64,000 nucleotides of DNA from RI-153 sp963752935 (GCA_963752935.1 CAVWAL010000014.1:310001-374000), one strand, 5' to 3'. Shown: positions 1 to 8,748, numbered from the stretch's first letter. The notes: generated by a model from the letters alone, not told the origin. Made by a program: numbers and translations.

Positions 1-91
1 AATTGAATCTTGGAGATTAAAGATTGGGTGTGTCTCAACTGCTGACACGACAATCGCACACTCTGCAGATTTCCACGTATCGTAATCACAA

Positions 92-129
92 AACAAGGGG
101 GGGAACGCTATCTACGCGCCCCCCTTGTT
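92..129. terminator. GC-rich hairpin upstream of the cox operon
   Basis: Arms AACAAGGGGGG (92-102) and CCCCCCTTGTT (119-129) are perfect inverted repeats around a 16-base loop. The hairpin lies about 70 bases before the coxB start. It could terminate an upstream transcript or form part of the coxB leader; there is no T-run, so the terminator call is tentative. Confidence 0.45.
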
Positions 130-200
130 GTTGGAAGTTTCGTCGTGGCGTCAATCGTCAATGTTTGTCGATTCAACTGATTTTTGGAAGAGAATGCCTT

Positions 201-1244
201 ATGAGTAGCCCTGAAAGTGAAACGGCTGCATGCAGCCAACGTCGGGCACGCCCGCGTATTCTGCGAAGACTGGCCCTGCTGGCGGCGGCCGGTGTGCTGG
301 CGGGATGCAAGTCACCGGCGTTTATGCAGCCGGCATCCAGTATCAGCAGCAAGGTCACACACCTTTACGTGATCGTCTTGATCATGTCGGCGTTGGTCTT
401 TGTACTGGTGGAAGGGCTGCTGCTCTACAACATCTTCCGCTATCGAAAACGACCGGGCGATGACACCATTCCCGAGCAGTCGTACCGCAATCTGCGCCTG
501 GAAATCATCTGGACCGCGATCCCGGTGCTGCTGGTGGCGGTGCTCTTTGTGCTTACGATTCGCACGGCGAACTCGGTGGCGGCGCCGCCGCCCCGCCCCA
601 ACGACCTGAATTTGCATATCACGGGCCATCGCTGGTGGTGGGAGTTCGCGTATCCTGATCTGGGCATCGTCACTGCCAACGAGTTACACATTCCTGAAGG
701 CGCGGTGGTGCAGGTCGACCTCGATTCGGTGGACGTGATCCATAGCTTCTGGGTGCCGCAGTTGGCCGGCAAGACTGACGCCATCCCCGGGCAGACGAAC
801 CATATGTGGCTCACGGCGGACGAGACCGGTGAATTTCGCGGTCACTGCGCCGAGCTGTGCGGGCTGAACCATGCCTATATGCGCATTCTGGTGGTGGTTG
901 AACCACAGGAAGAGTTCGATGCCTGGGTGGCCAATCAACAACAGCTACCCACGCAGCCACAGACAGATCTCCAAAAGCAGGGCGCCCAGATCATCACCAC
1001 CGGCATCTGCCATAACTGCCATACACTGGGCGAACACGAAGGGCTACAACCTATCGGCCCCAACTTGACCCATCTCTTTTCGCGCAAGACGTTCGCCGGG
1101 GCCAGCTTCAACCTAAACGAAGATAATATCCGTCGCTGGCTTCAACATTCGGCGGAAATGAAACCGGGCAACGACATGGCCAAGATCAGCCCCAGCGACG
1201 AGCAGGTGGATGCGCTGATGGCCTACCTCAAGACCCTGAAGTAA
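201..1244 (+). CDS. coxB: Cytochrome c oxidase subunit II with fused C-terminal cytochrome c (caa3 type)
   Basis: Electron-entry subunit of the membrane haem-copper oxidase. The ATG at 201 gives 347 residues; the frame is open further upstream to 24, but that extension precedes a good signal. An Arg-rich stretch leads into a lipobox (LAGC, Cys36), so the protein is predicted to be a lipoprotein anchored at the outer face. Two transmembrane helices follow (about 57-80 and 100-122). The CuA site is visible as C216-x3-C220-x3-H224-x2-M227. A cytochrome c domain is fused at the C-terminus with CHNCH (Cys270, Cys273, His274) and likely axial Met320 or Met326. The gene is followed 13 bases later by coxA and starts the oxidase operon. 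The fusion marks the caa3 subtype, which takes electrons from a soluble or tethered cytochrome c or a cupredoxin. Confidence 0.96.
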   Translation: MSSPESETAACSQRRARPRILRRLALLAAAGVLAGCKSPAFMQPASSISSKVTHLYVIVLIMSALVFVLVEGLLLYNIFRYRKRPGDDTIPEQSYRNLRLEIIWTAIPVLLVAVLFVLTIRTANSVAAPPPRPNDLNLHITGHRWWWEFAYPDLGIVTANELHIPEGAVVQVDLDSVDVIHSFWVPQLAGKTDAIPGQTNHMWLTADETGEFRGHCAELCGLNHAYMRILVVVEPQEEFDAWVANQQQLPTQPQTDLQKQGAQIITTGICHNCHTLGEHEGLQPIGPNLTHLFSRKTFAGASFNLNEDNIRRWLQHSAEMKPGNDMAKISPSDEQVDALMAYLKTLK

Positions 1245-1257
1245 GAATGAGAGAATT

Positions 1258-2919
1258 ATGACCACGCATATCGAACCAGTGACTCAATCGTCTATCGGGC
1301 ACAGTACCGGCGCCGGCGCACGCTTTCTAGGCTGGCTCAGTATGGTCAACCACAAGACCATCGGCCTGTCGTATATCATTACAGCCCTGTTCTTCTTTCT
1401 AGTGGCCGGGCTGTTGGCGCTTGCGATGCGTCTGCAATTGGCCCAGCCCAAGAGCACGTTTCTGAGCAACGAAGCCTACAACCAGATCTTTACCATGCAC
1501 GGCACCACCATGATCTTTCTGGTGGCGATGCCTTTCGCTGTGGGATTTGCCAACTATCTGGTGCCGCTTCAGATCGGCGCACGCGACATGGCCTTCCCCA
1601 AGCTCAATGCCCTGAGTTACTGGCTCTTCCTGTTCGGCGGCCTCTTTCTTTACAGCAGTTTCTTCTTCGGCGGCGCGCCCGAAAATGGCTGGTTCAGCTA
1701 CGCGCCGCTCACCGAACACCCCTACGCCGCCAACCACGGCATGGACTTTTGGGCTTTGGCGATCCTGATCCTGGCCACGTCGACGACGGTGGGTTCGATC
1801 AACTTCATCGTCACAGTCAACCAGATGCGAGCGCCGGGCATGACCATGACGCGTATTCCACTCTTCCCGTGGATGATCGTGGTGACGTCAGTACTCTCGG
1901 TCTTCGCCTTTCCGTCGCTGGCGGTGGCTGCCGGGCTGCTTCTCCTGGATAGGCAGGTAGGAACCCACTTTTTCAACGTAGCCGAAGGGGGCAGCGCGCT
2001 GCTGTGGCAGCACCTCTTCTGGTTCTTCGGCCACCCTGAGGTCTACATTTTGATCCTACCTGCCTTCGGCATCGTTTCAGAAGTGATCCCCGTCTTTTCG
2101 GGCAAGCGGCTGTTTAGCTACAAGACGGTGATCCTCTCCGGCGTAGCCATTGGTGTCCTTGGCTTTATGGTGTGGGCGCATCATATGTTCGCCGTGGGCA
2201 TGCCCCTTGCGGCGCAGCTCGTCTTTTCGGGCAGCAGTTTCTTGATCGCCGTGCCCACCGGTGTAAAGATCTTCGCCTGGCTGGCCACGATGTGGGGCGG
2301 CAGGCTACGCTTCACATCGCCCATGCTCTTCTCCATCGGGCTGGTGTCGATGTTCACCATCGGCGGCCTTAGTGGCGTTCAGCAGGCGGTCGTGCCCATT
2401 GATTGGCAGGTGACCGATAGCTACTTTATTGTGGCGCACCTGCATTACGTCCTCTTCGGCGGGACGATTTTCGGCATCTTTTCGGGGGTCTACTATTGGT
2501 TCCCCAAATTCACGGGCCGGCTGCTCGACGAAAGATTGGGCGCATGGCACTTCTGGACGATGTTCATCGGTATGAACGTGCTCTTCTTCCCCATGCACAT
2601 TTTAGGGTTGTTGGGCATGCCGCGGCGCATCTACACCTACGACACCGGCATGGGCTGGGGCAGTTGGAACCTGATTTCCACGATTGGCGCCTTTGTCGTG
2701 GCGTTTTCGATTCTGCTCTTTATCATCAACCTATACGTGAGCCTGCGTCGGCCCGCTACAGCCGGCAACGATCCATGGCAAGGCTATACGCTGGAATGGC
2801 TGACGACGTCGCCGCCGCCTTCGTACAATTTCGCCGAGATTCCCACCGTGGAAAGTGGGCGCCCGGCCTGGGATCGGCGTCTTCCGCATATTTCCGACGC
2901 CCAGTTGAAGGAGCATTGA
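1258..2919 (+). CDS. coxA: Cytochrome c oxidase subunit I
   Basis: Catalytic subunit (553 residues) that reduces O2 to water and pumps protons. The metal ligands are all present: His81 and His396 for the low-spin haem, His394 for the high-spin haem, and His259 (in GHPEVY), His308 and His309 for CuB. Tyr263 of GHPEVY is the residue that cross-links to the CuB histidine in A-type oxidases. About twelve hydrophobic helices are evident, and length is normal for the family. The gene sits between coxB and the subunit III genes, starting 13 bases after coxB and ending one base before the next start (TGAGATG spacing), so translation is probably coupled. Confidence 0.97.
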   Translation: MTTHIEPVTQSSIGHSTGAGARFLGWLSMVNHKTIGLSYIITALFFFLVAGLLALAMRLQLAQPKSTFLSNEAYNQIFTMHGTTMIFLVAMPFAVGFANYLVPLQIGARDMAFPKLNALSYWLFLFGGLFLYSSFFFGGAPENGWFSYAPLTEHPYAANHGMDFWALAILILATSTTVGSINFIVTVNQMRAPGMTMTRIPLFPWMIVVTSVLSVFAFPSLAVAAGLLLLDRQVGTHFFNVAEGGSALLWQHLFWFFGHPEVYILILPAFGIVSEVIPVFSGKRLFSYKTVILSGVAIGVLGFMVWAHHMFAVGMPLAAQLVFSGSSFLIAVPTGVKIFAWLATMWGGRLRFTSPMLFSIGLVSMFTIGGLSGVQQAVVPIDWQVTDSYFIVAHLHYVLFGGTIFGIFSGVYYWFPKFTGRLLDERLGAWHFWTMFIGMNVLFFPMHILGLLGMPRRIYTYDTGMGWGSWNLISTIGAFVVAFSILLFIINLYVSLRRPATAGNDPWQGYTLEWLTTSPPPSYNFAEIPTVESGRPAWDRRLPHISDAQLKEH

Positions 2920-2920
2920 G

Positions 2921-3491
2921 ATGACGACATCAACGTTCGCCGCAACCCCTCAGCGCCAGGAGGCCGGCAAAGCGCGCGCCGCACTGATCCTGGTGCTGGG
3001 TGCGGAAAGCGCCATCTTCAGCATCTTGATCATGGTCTACGTTTTCCTGCGTACCAACTTGCTCGAAACACGCAGCACAGCGCCGCACTTGTTCCTGCCA
3101 TCGGTCAACACCGTTGTCCTCGCCGTGAGCGTAGTGACGGCCTGGTGGGCGCTGCGCGGTATTCGCCAGGATCGGCGTGTCGTGCTCAGTTGGGGAAGCG
3201 GCGTCAGCCTCGTGCTGGGGCTGATCTTTGTGATCGGTCAGATCGTGGAGTTCCGCCAGTCGGGGATGACCCCGACGGACCGTGCGTTTCGGCGGCATCT
3301 ACTTCACGCTGATCGGCTTCCATGCCCTGCACGTGCTGGCGGGCGTTACCGTGCTGGCCATTAACTGGGTGCGCGCCCGTCTGGGCGACTTTGATCCGAG
3401 ACAGCATGTGGCCGTGGAGATGGCTGCCTGGTTTTGGAGCTATGTAGCCGGCGTCTGGTTCGTGCTATTCGCTGTGCTTTACCTGATTTGA
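2921..3491 (+). pseudogene. coxC: Cytochrome c oxidase subunit III, first copy, frameshifted
   Basis: The reading frame from 2921 encodes the N-terminal two thirds of a subunit III-like protein (helices at about residues 20-42, 60-80 and 92-110, then 'SGMTPTDRAF'). It then leaves frame near 3285. The last two helices continue in another frame as 'GGIYFTLIGFHALHVLAG' and onward to a stop at 3491. Removing one C from the run at about 3284-3288 (gcgtttcggcggc) restores a single protein of about 190 residues with the conserved Phe-His-x-x-His-Val segment. Both halves are well conserved, so a consensus error or a very recent mutation is more likely than an old pseudogene. An intact second subunit III gene lies at 3815-4396. 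Confidence 0.8.
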
Positions 3492-3588
3492 GTGATTTCT
3501 CGGGTGCGACGCACTTCCCAAATCTGCGTCAGCACACGTATCTGTCTGAACAGTGCATCACACCTGAGACCAGCCTTCGAGGAACGTT

Positions 3589-3831
3589 ATGACCAACCCT
3601 ACTATCTATCAAGAGCCGGCACCGATTCATCAGAATGTAATCGAAGAAGCAGTGCCGAGCTACCGCCCGATCTGGATCGCGTTTTCGGTGCTACTGATGG
3701 CCGTGGGTGTGATCTTCAACCTGATCATCAGCGCCGTGGGCGTGGGACTGCTTTTCGTCAACATCGCCGGTTGGGTGCAGGAAAACCGCCGGCCGAAACG
3801 CAAGGAGGTAGTCGATGTCTCAGACGCCTGA
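3589..3831 (+). CDS. Small membrane protein of the oxidase operon
   Basis: An 80-residue protein with a polar N-terminus, two adjacent hydrophobic segments (about residues 27-42 and 45-60) and a basic C-terminal tail. It lies between the two subunit III genes and overlaps the start of the second one by 17 bases, so it is translationally coupled to it. Its size and position match the small accessory subunits often found in caa3-type operons, but I see no diagnostic motif. It is best read as an oxidase-associated small subunit of unknown function. Confidence 0.75.
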   Translation: MTNPTIYQEPAPIHQNVIEEAVPSYRPIWIAFSVLLMAVGVIFNLIISAVGVGLLFVNIAGWVQENRRPKRKEVVDVSDA

Positions 3832-4396
3832 GTTAACCGGAAAGCTCCCGTCTAAAGAAAACCCGAAGCTGGCTATCTGGATCTTTCTGGGTGGCGAGAT
3901 CATTCTGTTCGGCACGCTGATCCTCACCCAGATATTGGGGCGGATGGGGCAGAGCAACTACGCTGATTTCAAGGCGCGATTGAACATTCCGCTGGTGGGT
4001 GTCAATACGTTCGTGCTGATCGTGAGCAGCTTTCTGGTGGTGCTGGCCCTGTCGTCGATCCGCCAGGGAAAGTGGGGTGCGCTGCGTGGCAGTTTGTTGG
4101 CTACCATCATCGCCGGCCTTCTCTTTCTGGGTGGGCAGGCGTACGAGTGGGCCACCCTCTTCGGTGATGGCGTCTCCATCAGCAACCAGTTCGGTATGTA
4201 CTTCTACACCATCACCGGGGTGCACGGCACCCACGTCCTCATCGGCACGATTTGGGCCGGCTTTCTGCTCATGGGATCGTTCGACGACAGCGATGCCGTC
4301 GATCAGGCCCGGGGCGTGGAGATCTTCGGACTCTATTGGCACTTCGTGGACGTGGTGTGGATTGTTCTGTTTACGCTTTTCTATCTGGTGCCGTGA
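3815..4396 (+). CDS. coxC: Haem-copper oxidase subunit III, second copy
   Basis: An intact subunit III of 193 residues. Five hydrophobic helices are evident (starting near residues 20, 58, 84, 122 and 170). The family signature 'TITGVHGTHVLIG' is present in helix 4 and 'WHFVDVVWIVLF' in helix 5. Subunit III does not bind metals but stabilises subunit I and supports proton uptake. The gene overlaps the upstream small membrane protein by 17 bases. Two tandem subunit III genes in one operon suggest that they contribute different halves of a complex or two alternative complexes; the first copy is currently frameshifted. Confidence 0.92.
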   Translation: MSQTPELTGKLPSKENPKLAIWIFLGGEIILFGTLILTQILGRMGQSNYADFKARLNIPLVGVNTFVLIVSSFLVVLALSSIRQGKWGALRGSLLATIIAGLLFLGGQAYEWATLFGDGVSISNQFGMYFYTITGVHGTHVLIGTIWAGFLLMGSFDDSDAVDQARGVEIFGLYWHFVDVVWIVLFTLFYLVP

Positions 4397-4435
4397 GGAA
4401 TACGGCGAAGGATATTTCTTTCGTGGGTGAATACT

Positions 4436-5470
4436 ATGTCACAACAAACAACGACCCATCGCAATGACCAACAGTCTGGCTATGCCGTGGCATTTGTGCT
4501 GCTGGCGATCTTTACCGGCCTGGAAGTGGGCATCTACTACCTGGATGCCTTGCCCGACAGTATTAAGATGACACTGTGGGTGATCCTGGCGGCGGCGAAG
4601 GTGGCGCTGGTGTTGCTCTTCTTTATGCACTTGAAATCTGACAGCCGCGTATTCGATATCCCGATTGGCCTGGCGTTGGTGCTGATCGTGCCGCTGATTC
4701 TGATCGTCACCTTAACCATGCCGCAAAGCAGTCAGGCCCAGGGATCGACGGGATCGTCCTCGGGTGGAGGAGGCAGTTCAGGCTCCACGAGCGTCGACGT
4801 AACGGAGACGAGCTTCAACATCAAGTTGTCAACCGACTCAGCGCCGCCGGGCCAGGTGACCTTTCACGTCAGCAACCAGGCCGACGCCGTCCCGCACCAG
4901 TTAACGGTGATCAAAACGGACAAGGCGCCGGGACAACTGCCCACGAGCAATGGCAAGGTAGATCTGAGCAATCTCAACGTGATTGGCCAGACCGACAACA
5001 TTCAGACCGGCCAGAGCCAGGATCTGTCGGTCAACCTGGAGGCGGGCAGCTATGTGCTGATCTGCAACATCCCCAGCCACTACTCGAACGGCATGTACGC
5101 CGGGTTCACCGTTGGTGGTGGTGGATCGTCCGCCGGCGGGAATCAGAGCGGCGGCTCGTCGAATGGCGGCAGTCAGGCCGGCACATCGTCGGATGCTGGA
5201 GCGTCCAACAATGGATCGTCCAACAACGACTCGTCTGCCGGTGCTGCATCGAGCAATACGATCAAAGCAGCGGTCATCCGATACAGGAGTCAGGCAGGCA
5301 CATCGTCGGGCAATGGATCGTCCAACAACGACTCGTCTGCCGGTAGTGCATCGAGCAACACGAGTCAAAGCAGCGGGTCATCCGATACGGGAGACCAGGC
5401 CGGTACATCGTCTGACAGTGGATCGTCCTCGGGTGGAGGAGGCGTTCAGGCTCCACGAGCGTCGACGTAA
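4436..5470 (+). CDS. Oxidase subunit IV fused to a cupredoxin domain and Ser/Gly/Asn-rich repeats
   Basis: Residues 1-100 form a bacterial subunit IV (three helices at about 16-36, 45-65 and 75-95, with 'LLFFMHLKSDSR' between the last two). A Gly/Ser linker (103-118) leads to a cupredoxin domain of about 110 residues. Its type 1 copper ligands are visible as His154, Cys210, His215 and Met220 (CNIPSHYSNGM). After it comes a low-complexity Ser/Gly/Asn/Thr tail. The stop at 5470 results from a one-base deletion relative to the first copy of a duplicated segment. The true protein probably continues through a second cupredoxin into the frame ending at 6913. The fusion places a copper electron carrier next to the oxidase on the outer face (inference). 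ATG at 4436 is preferred over an upstream GTG at 4427. Confidence 0.8.
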   Translation: MSQQTTTHRNDQQSGYAVAFVLLAIFTGLEVGIYYLDALPDSIKMTLWVILAAAKVALVLLFFMHLKSDSRVFDIPIGLALVLIVPLILIVTLTMPQSSQAQGSTGSSSGGGGSSGSTSVDVTETSFNIKLSTDSAPPGQVTFHVSNQADAVPHQLTVIKTDKAPGQLPTSNGKVDLSNLNVIGQTDNIQTGQSQDLSVNLEAGSYVLICNIPSHYSNGMYAGFTVGGGGSSAGGNQSGGSSNGGSQAGTSSDAGASNNGSSNNDSSAGAASSNTIKAAVIRYRSQAGTSSGNGSSNNDSSAGSASSNTSQSSGSSDTGDQAGTSSDSGSSSGGGGVQAPRAST

Positions 5471-5860
5471 CGGAGACGAGCTTCAACATCAAGTTGTCAA
5501 CCGACTCAGCGCCGCCGGCCAGGTGACCTTTCACGTCAGCAACCAGGCCGACGCCGTCCCCCACCAGTTAACGGTGATCAAAACGGACAAGGCGCCGGGG
5601 CAACTGCCCACGAGCAATGGCAAGGTGGATCTGAGCAATCTCAACGTGATCGGCCAGACCGACAACATTCAGACCGGCCAGAGCCAGGATCTGTCGGTCA
5701 ATCTGGAGGCGGGCAGCTATGTGCTGATCTGCAACATCCCCAGCCATTACTCGAACGGCATGTACGCCGGGTTCACCGTTGGTGGTGGATGGATCGTCCG
5801 CCGGCGGGAATCAAAGCGGCGGCTCGTCGAGTGACAGGCAGTCAGGCAGGCACATCGTCG
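4751..5860 (+). repeat. Tandem duplication of the cupredoxin-coding segment
   Basis: The stretch 4751-5194 recurs almost exactly at 5420-5862, an offset of 669 bases. The second copy differs by small indels: one base lost in the Gly/Ser linker (ggcagttc to ggcgttc), one base lost before the cupredoxin (gccgggccagg to gccggccagg), one gained after it, and one gained about 40 bases later. They sum to zero, so the frame is restored by the end of the copy. Between and after the copies are shorter degenerate repeats encoding Ser/Gly/Asn-rich sequence. Confidence 0.88.
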
Positions 5861-6913
5861 GGCAATGGAGAATCTAGCAATGGATCGTCCAGCAACGGCT
5901 CTTCCGCCGCTGGTTCATCGAGCAATACGGATCAAAGCAGTGGGTCATCCGATACGGGAAACCAGGCAGGCACATCGTCTGACACCGGAGAGTCTAGTAA
6001 CGGAACGTCCAGCAACAGCAATCTTCCGCCGCTGGTTCATCGAGCAATACGGCCAAAGCAGGTCATCCGATACAGGCAGCAGGAGAGTGGTTCGTCTGGC
6101 AATGAAACGGAGCACAGCAACTCACAGACGGCAGCGGCGACGCCCACTGCATCCTCGTCGATGACGAACACTGCCACCATGACAGACACGCAGCAAAGTC
6201 TGACGTCTTCGTCGCCAGGAGAATCGGCCGTCGTGATCGCCGTGCCTACCGTCGTTGCCGTGCCCCTGCCCGAGGACGGCAAGCCGCAACTCAGGCCCGT
6301 GACGGGGCAGATCCTGATGGGTGGTCAACCGGTCTCCGGCGTACGCGTGCGCGTGGGGGGCTATCTCCCGCCTGAGGCGACCAATGCCAACGGTGAATTC
6401 ACCGTCCCCGTGGATCCGCACAGGGTTCAGCGTGAAACAGTGCGCATCGACGATGCCTCGCAGGCGCAGATCGGCGGAAACCCGCTCGGCGATCAGCAGC
6501 GTGAAGAGCTGAGTCATGCCGAGGGTGTACTCCTGGTGAACTACCAGATCTCGGACGTGGAAAGCAGCACGCGTGCTGACGGAGCCGTTGTCCTTTCGGC
6601 GACGGTGGGCTATGCCGACGGCAGCGCGCCGTCCACCGTGGTCCTGTATAGCGGTCCACAACAAGAGGCCGACGCCGCCCAAGGTGAAGAAGGGTATGTT
6701 TACGAAGGAGTGCTGGTCGGTATCGCCGTCGATGGAGAGCCGGTGCAGCCCATCTCGGCCACCTGGCCGGACGAAGAGGGCCGCGTCACCCTGGTTTTCC
6801 CGCCCACGATGGCGGGCAAGGAGTACGGATGGTGGCAGCGTCCGGGTATCTACTTCTCGCGCATCGAGGCCAAACCGGGTGGCGATGTCGATCTCGGCGC
6901 CTGGCCTCGATAA
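5789..6913 (+). CDS. C-terminal part of the oxidase-linked cupredoxin protein: Ser-rich stalk and carboxypeptidase-regulatory-like domain
   Basis: This frame (374 residues as read) continues the same frame as the 4436 gene once four compensating indels in the duplicated segment are allowed for. Residues 16-150 are Ser/Thr/Gly/Asn-rich, with a short out-of-frame patch ('LVHRAIRPKQ') that betrays two more indels. Residues 165-374 are a folded region beginning 'RPVTGQILMGGQPVSGVRVRVGGY', which resembles a carboxypeptidase-regulatory or Ig-like beta-sandwich. It carries acidic loops and a C-terminal 'YGWWQRPGIYFSRIEA'. I do not recognise a catalytic motif. The start at 5789 is not credible as an independent initiation site. 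I infer that this is the C-terminal half of one large exported protein with two cupredoxins. Confidence 0.6.
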   Translation: MDRPPAGIKAAARRVTGSQAGTSSGNGESSNGSSSNGSSAAGSSSNTDQSSGSSDTGNQAGTSSDTGESSNGTSSNSNLPPLVHRAIRPKQVIRYRQQESGSSGNETEHSNSQTAAATPTASSSMTNTATMTDTQQSLTSSSPGESAVVIAVPTVVAVPLPEDGKPQLRPVTGQILMGGQPVSGVRVRVGGYLPPEATNANGEFTVPVDPHRVQRETVRIDDASQAQIGGNPLGDQQREELSHAEGVLLVNYQISDVESSTRADGAVVLSATVGYADGSAPSTVVLYSGPQQEADAAQGEEGYVYEGVLVGIAVDGEPVQPISATWPDEEGRVTLVFPPTMAGKEYGWWQRPGIYFSRIEAKPGGDVDLGAWPR

Positions 6914-6981
6914 TCCACCTGTGCTTTGTCTTGCGAATCTTCAGCATCTACATGTAGTCCGGAAAGTGACGGCAATAGTCA

Positions 6982-7938
6982 ATGTCAAACAACTCGAAGG
7001 AGTCAACGAAAACTCAAGAACGACCCATCGCTGTCTACGGTGCGATTGTCGCCAATCTGTTGATCGCCATTACGAAATTTGTGGCGGCGTCTTTCACCGG
7101 TAGTTCATCGATGCTATCAGAAGGCATCCATTCAGTGGCCGACACCGGTAACCAGGGCTTGCTCCTGCTTGGCATTAAGCGCAGCAGCAAGCCCGCCGAT
7201 GACACGCATCCCTTCGGCTATGGGCAGGAGCTTTACTTTTGGAGTCTGGTGGTTGCCATCATCCTCTTCGGAGTGGGTGGCGGTATGTCAATCTACGAAG
7301 GAATCACCCATTTCCTGAATCCGGGGCCGTTGGAAGATCCGCTGTGGAACTACGTGACCCTGGGGCTGGCCGTCCTCTTTGAGGGAACGTCGTTCACGAT
7401 TGCGCTGCGCGAACTGCTGCACGCCAACAGCGGGAACGATCTCTCGATCTGGCAGGCGATTCACCAGAGTAAAGATCCCACTATCTTCGTTGTCATCTTC
7501 GAGGATTTTTCGGCGCTGGTGGGCCTTGGGTTGGCGTTTCTAGGCGTCTTTCTCTCGCACCGCCTCGACAGCCCGCGCCTGGATGGCGTGGCTTCGATCT
7601 GTATTGGGCTGCTGCTGGCGGTGGTCTCGGTGGTGCTGGCCTATGAAAGCAAAGGGCTGCTGCTCGGGGAAAGCGCAGACTCTGAAACGGTGAAAAGTAT
7701 CCGATCCCTGGTGTCGGCGGATGATGATATCCGCAGTGTGCGGCAACCGCTTACCATGCACTTTGGTCCCAACGAAGTGCTGCTCAACCTCGATGTAGAG
7801 ATGGAGCCCCATCTGTCGAGCGCCGAGGTGGCTGCGGCCGTCGATCGATTAGAGAGCAAGATCCGGCAGAAGCACCCCGAGATCAAGCGCATCTATGTCG
7901 AGGCCGATCAGTTAGGCCCGGCCCAAAGCTCGCCCTGA
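6982..7938 (+). CDS. Cation diffusion facilitator family transporter
   Basis: A 318-residue CDF-type divalent metal exporter. It has several N-terminal helices with the family metal-site motif 'SEGIHSVADTGNQ' (HxxxD) in helix 2 and 'DDTHPFGYGQELYFW' after it. The second acidic site that CDF proteins carry in helix 5 is less canonical here: 'SPRLDGVASICIGLLLAV' with a single Asp. The cytoplasmic C-terminal ferredoxin-like domain starts near residue 225. Such proteins usually export Zn, Co, Fe or Mn by proton antiport; the metal cannot be read from the sequence. It follows the copper/haem oxidase operon on the same strand after 68 bases but need not be co-regulated. Confidence 0.9.
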   Translation: MSNNSKESTKTQERPIAVYGAIVANLLIAITKFVAASFTGSSSMLSEGIHSVADTGNQGLLLLGIKRSSKPADDTHPFGYGQELYFWSLVVAIILFGVGGGMSIYEGITHFLNPGPLEDPLWNYVTLGLAVLFEGTSFTIALRELLHANSGNDLSIWQAIHQSKDPTIFVVIFEDFSALVGLGLAFLGVFLSHRLDSPRLDGVASICIGLLLAVVSVVLAYESKGLLLGESADSETVKSIRSLVSADDDIRSVRQPLTMHFGPNEVLLNLDVEMEPHLSSAEVAAAVDRLESKIRQKHPEIKRIYVEADQLGPAQSSP

Positions 7939-8075
7939 CCCGCACTGTTCATCCGGGTCTCCTCCAGGAACCGCGTACAGCCATCCTCAGTCACGCCGCA
8001 CAGCACCTGGTGTGCAATTTTGCTCCCCAGGCCGCGTACGCTAGACTGTACCCATTCTGATCTGAGGAGGAAATC

Positions 8076-8513
8076 ATGTCTGAAGAAAAGAAACAGGTGC
8101 GCACCGGCGTTGATGTGGATATCGAGCTGATCGACCGCCGCGGGGACCGCGAGTCCATGCGTGTGGTGATCGTGCGCGGGGAAACGGCAGATCTGGACAG
8201 CGGGGTGTTGGCGTCGGCTGCGCCATTGGCGAAAGCGATCCTGGGGAAGCGGGTGGGGGTAGAGGTTCCCTACCGGCGGGGGGACATCGTGGCGGTGCGC
8301 ATCGTGAGCGTGGGCGACACCGCCGACGTGGCCGCTGATGAAGCCGTGGCTCGCCGCCAGCAAACGGTGGAAAAGGCAGTCCGCAGCGCCGAACGCACGA
8401 GCGCCGAGATGTTCGCGAGTTCGTTCACCAGCAAGTGGGGCGGGTACGACGCCGACAATCTTTCTGATTGGGAAGAGACCAAAGAAGAAGACGATGGCCA
8501 AACTCAAACTTGA
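8076..8513 (+). CDS. Stand-alone GreA/GreB C-terminal domain protein
   Basis: A 145-residue protein. The central part ('DSGVLASAAPLAKAILGKRVGVEVPYRRGDIVAVRIVSV') matches the C-terminal FKBP-like domain of GreA/GreB transcription factors. The N-terminal coiled coil that inserts into the RNA polymerase secondary channel is absent. The C-terminal tail is acidic and polar. A strong Shine-Dalgarno sequence (GAGGAGG) precedes the ATG. The coding region overlaps the next gene by 20 bases, so the two are translated together. A polymerase-binding regulator is the likely role, since this domain alone is known from Rnk-like proteins; the exact function is unknown. Confidence 0.75.
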   Translation: MSEEKKQVRTGVDVDIELIDRRGDRESMRVVIVRGETADLDSGVLASAAPLAKAILGKRVGVEVPYRRGDIVAVRIVSVGDTADVAADEAVARRQQTVEKAVRSAERTSAEMFASSFTSKWGGYDADNLSDWEETKEEDDGQTQT

Positions 8514-8748
8514 CCTGCACGATATCTACAACAAGGGCGACAAGATCGAAACGGAACTGAACCGCATCGTCCAGGAAGCGATGGACAAGCGCATCGAACT
8601 GGTGGAGATCATCCCCGGCAAGGGCAGCGGACAGTTGAAGAAGAAGGTCTTGCGCTTCCTCAACCAGTCGCACATTCGCTCGCTTTACCACCGCGTCGAA
8701 AAGGACGACAAAAACTTCGGGCGGATCTTCATCCATTTTCGCCATTGA
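8494..8748 (+). CDS. Small Smr-domain protein
   Basis: An 84-residue protein consisting almost only of a Smr (small MutS-related) domain, with 'VEIIPGKGSGQLKKKVLRFL' in place of the family's HGKGxGxL motif. The family's leading His is replaced by Pro, which may reduce nuclease activity. Smr domains bind or nick nucleic acids and occur in MutS2 and as stand-alone proteins linked to collided-ribosome rescue. The start at 8494 overlaps the preceding GreA-C gene by 20 bases; the frame is open upstream but that part is a shadow of the earlier gene. Confidence 0.8.
   Translation: MAKLKLDLHDIYNKGDKIETELNRIVQEAMDKRIELVEIIPGKGSGQLKKKVLRFLNQSHIRSLYHRVEKDDKNFGRIFIHFRH

Noticed and set aside
5112..5834. 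240-residue open frame as a separate gene
   Set aside because: It starts in out-of-frame Ser/Gly repeats (reads as Arg/Pro-rich) and ends in the second cupredoxin; it is a fragment of the larger cupredoxin gene caused by indels.
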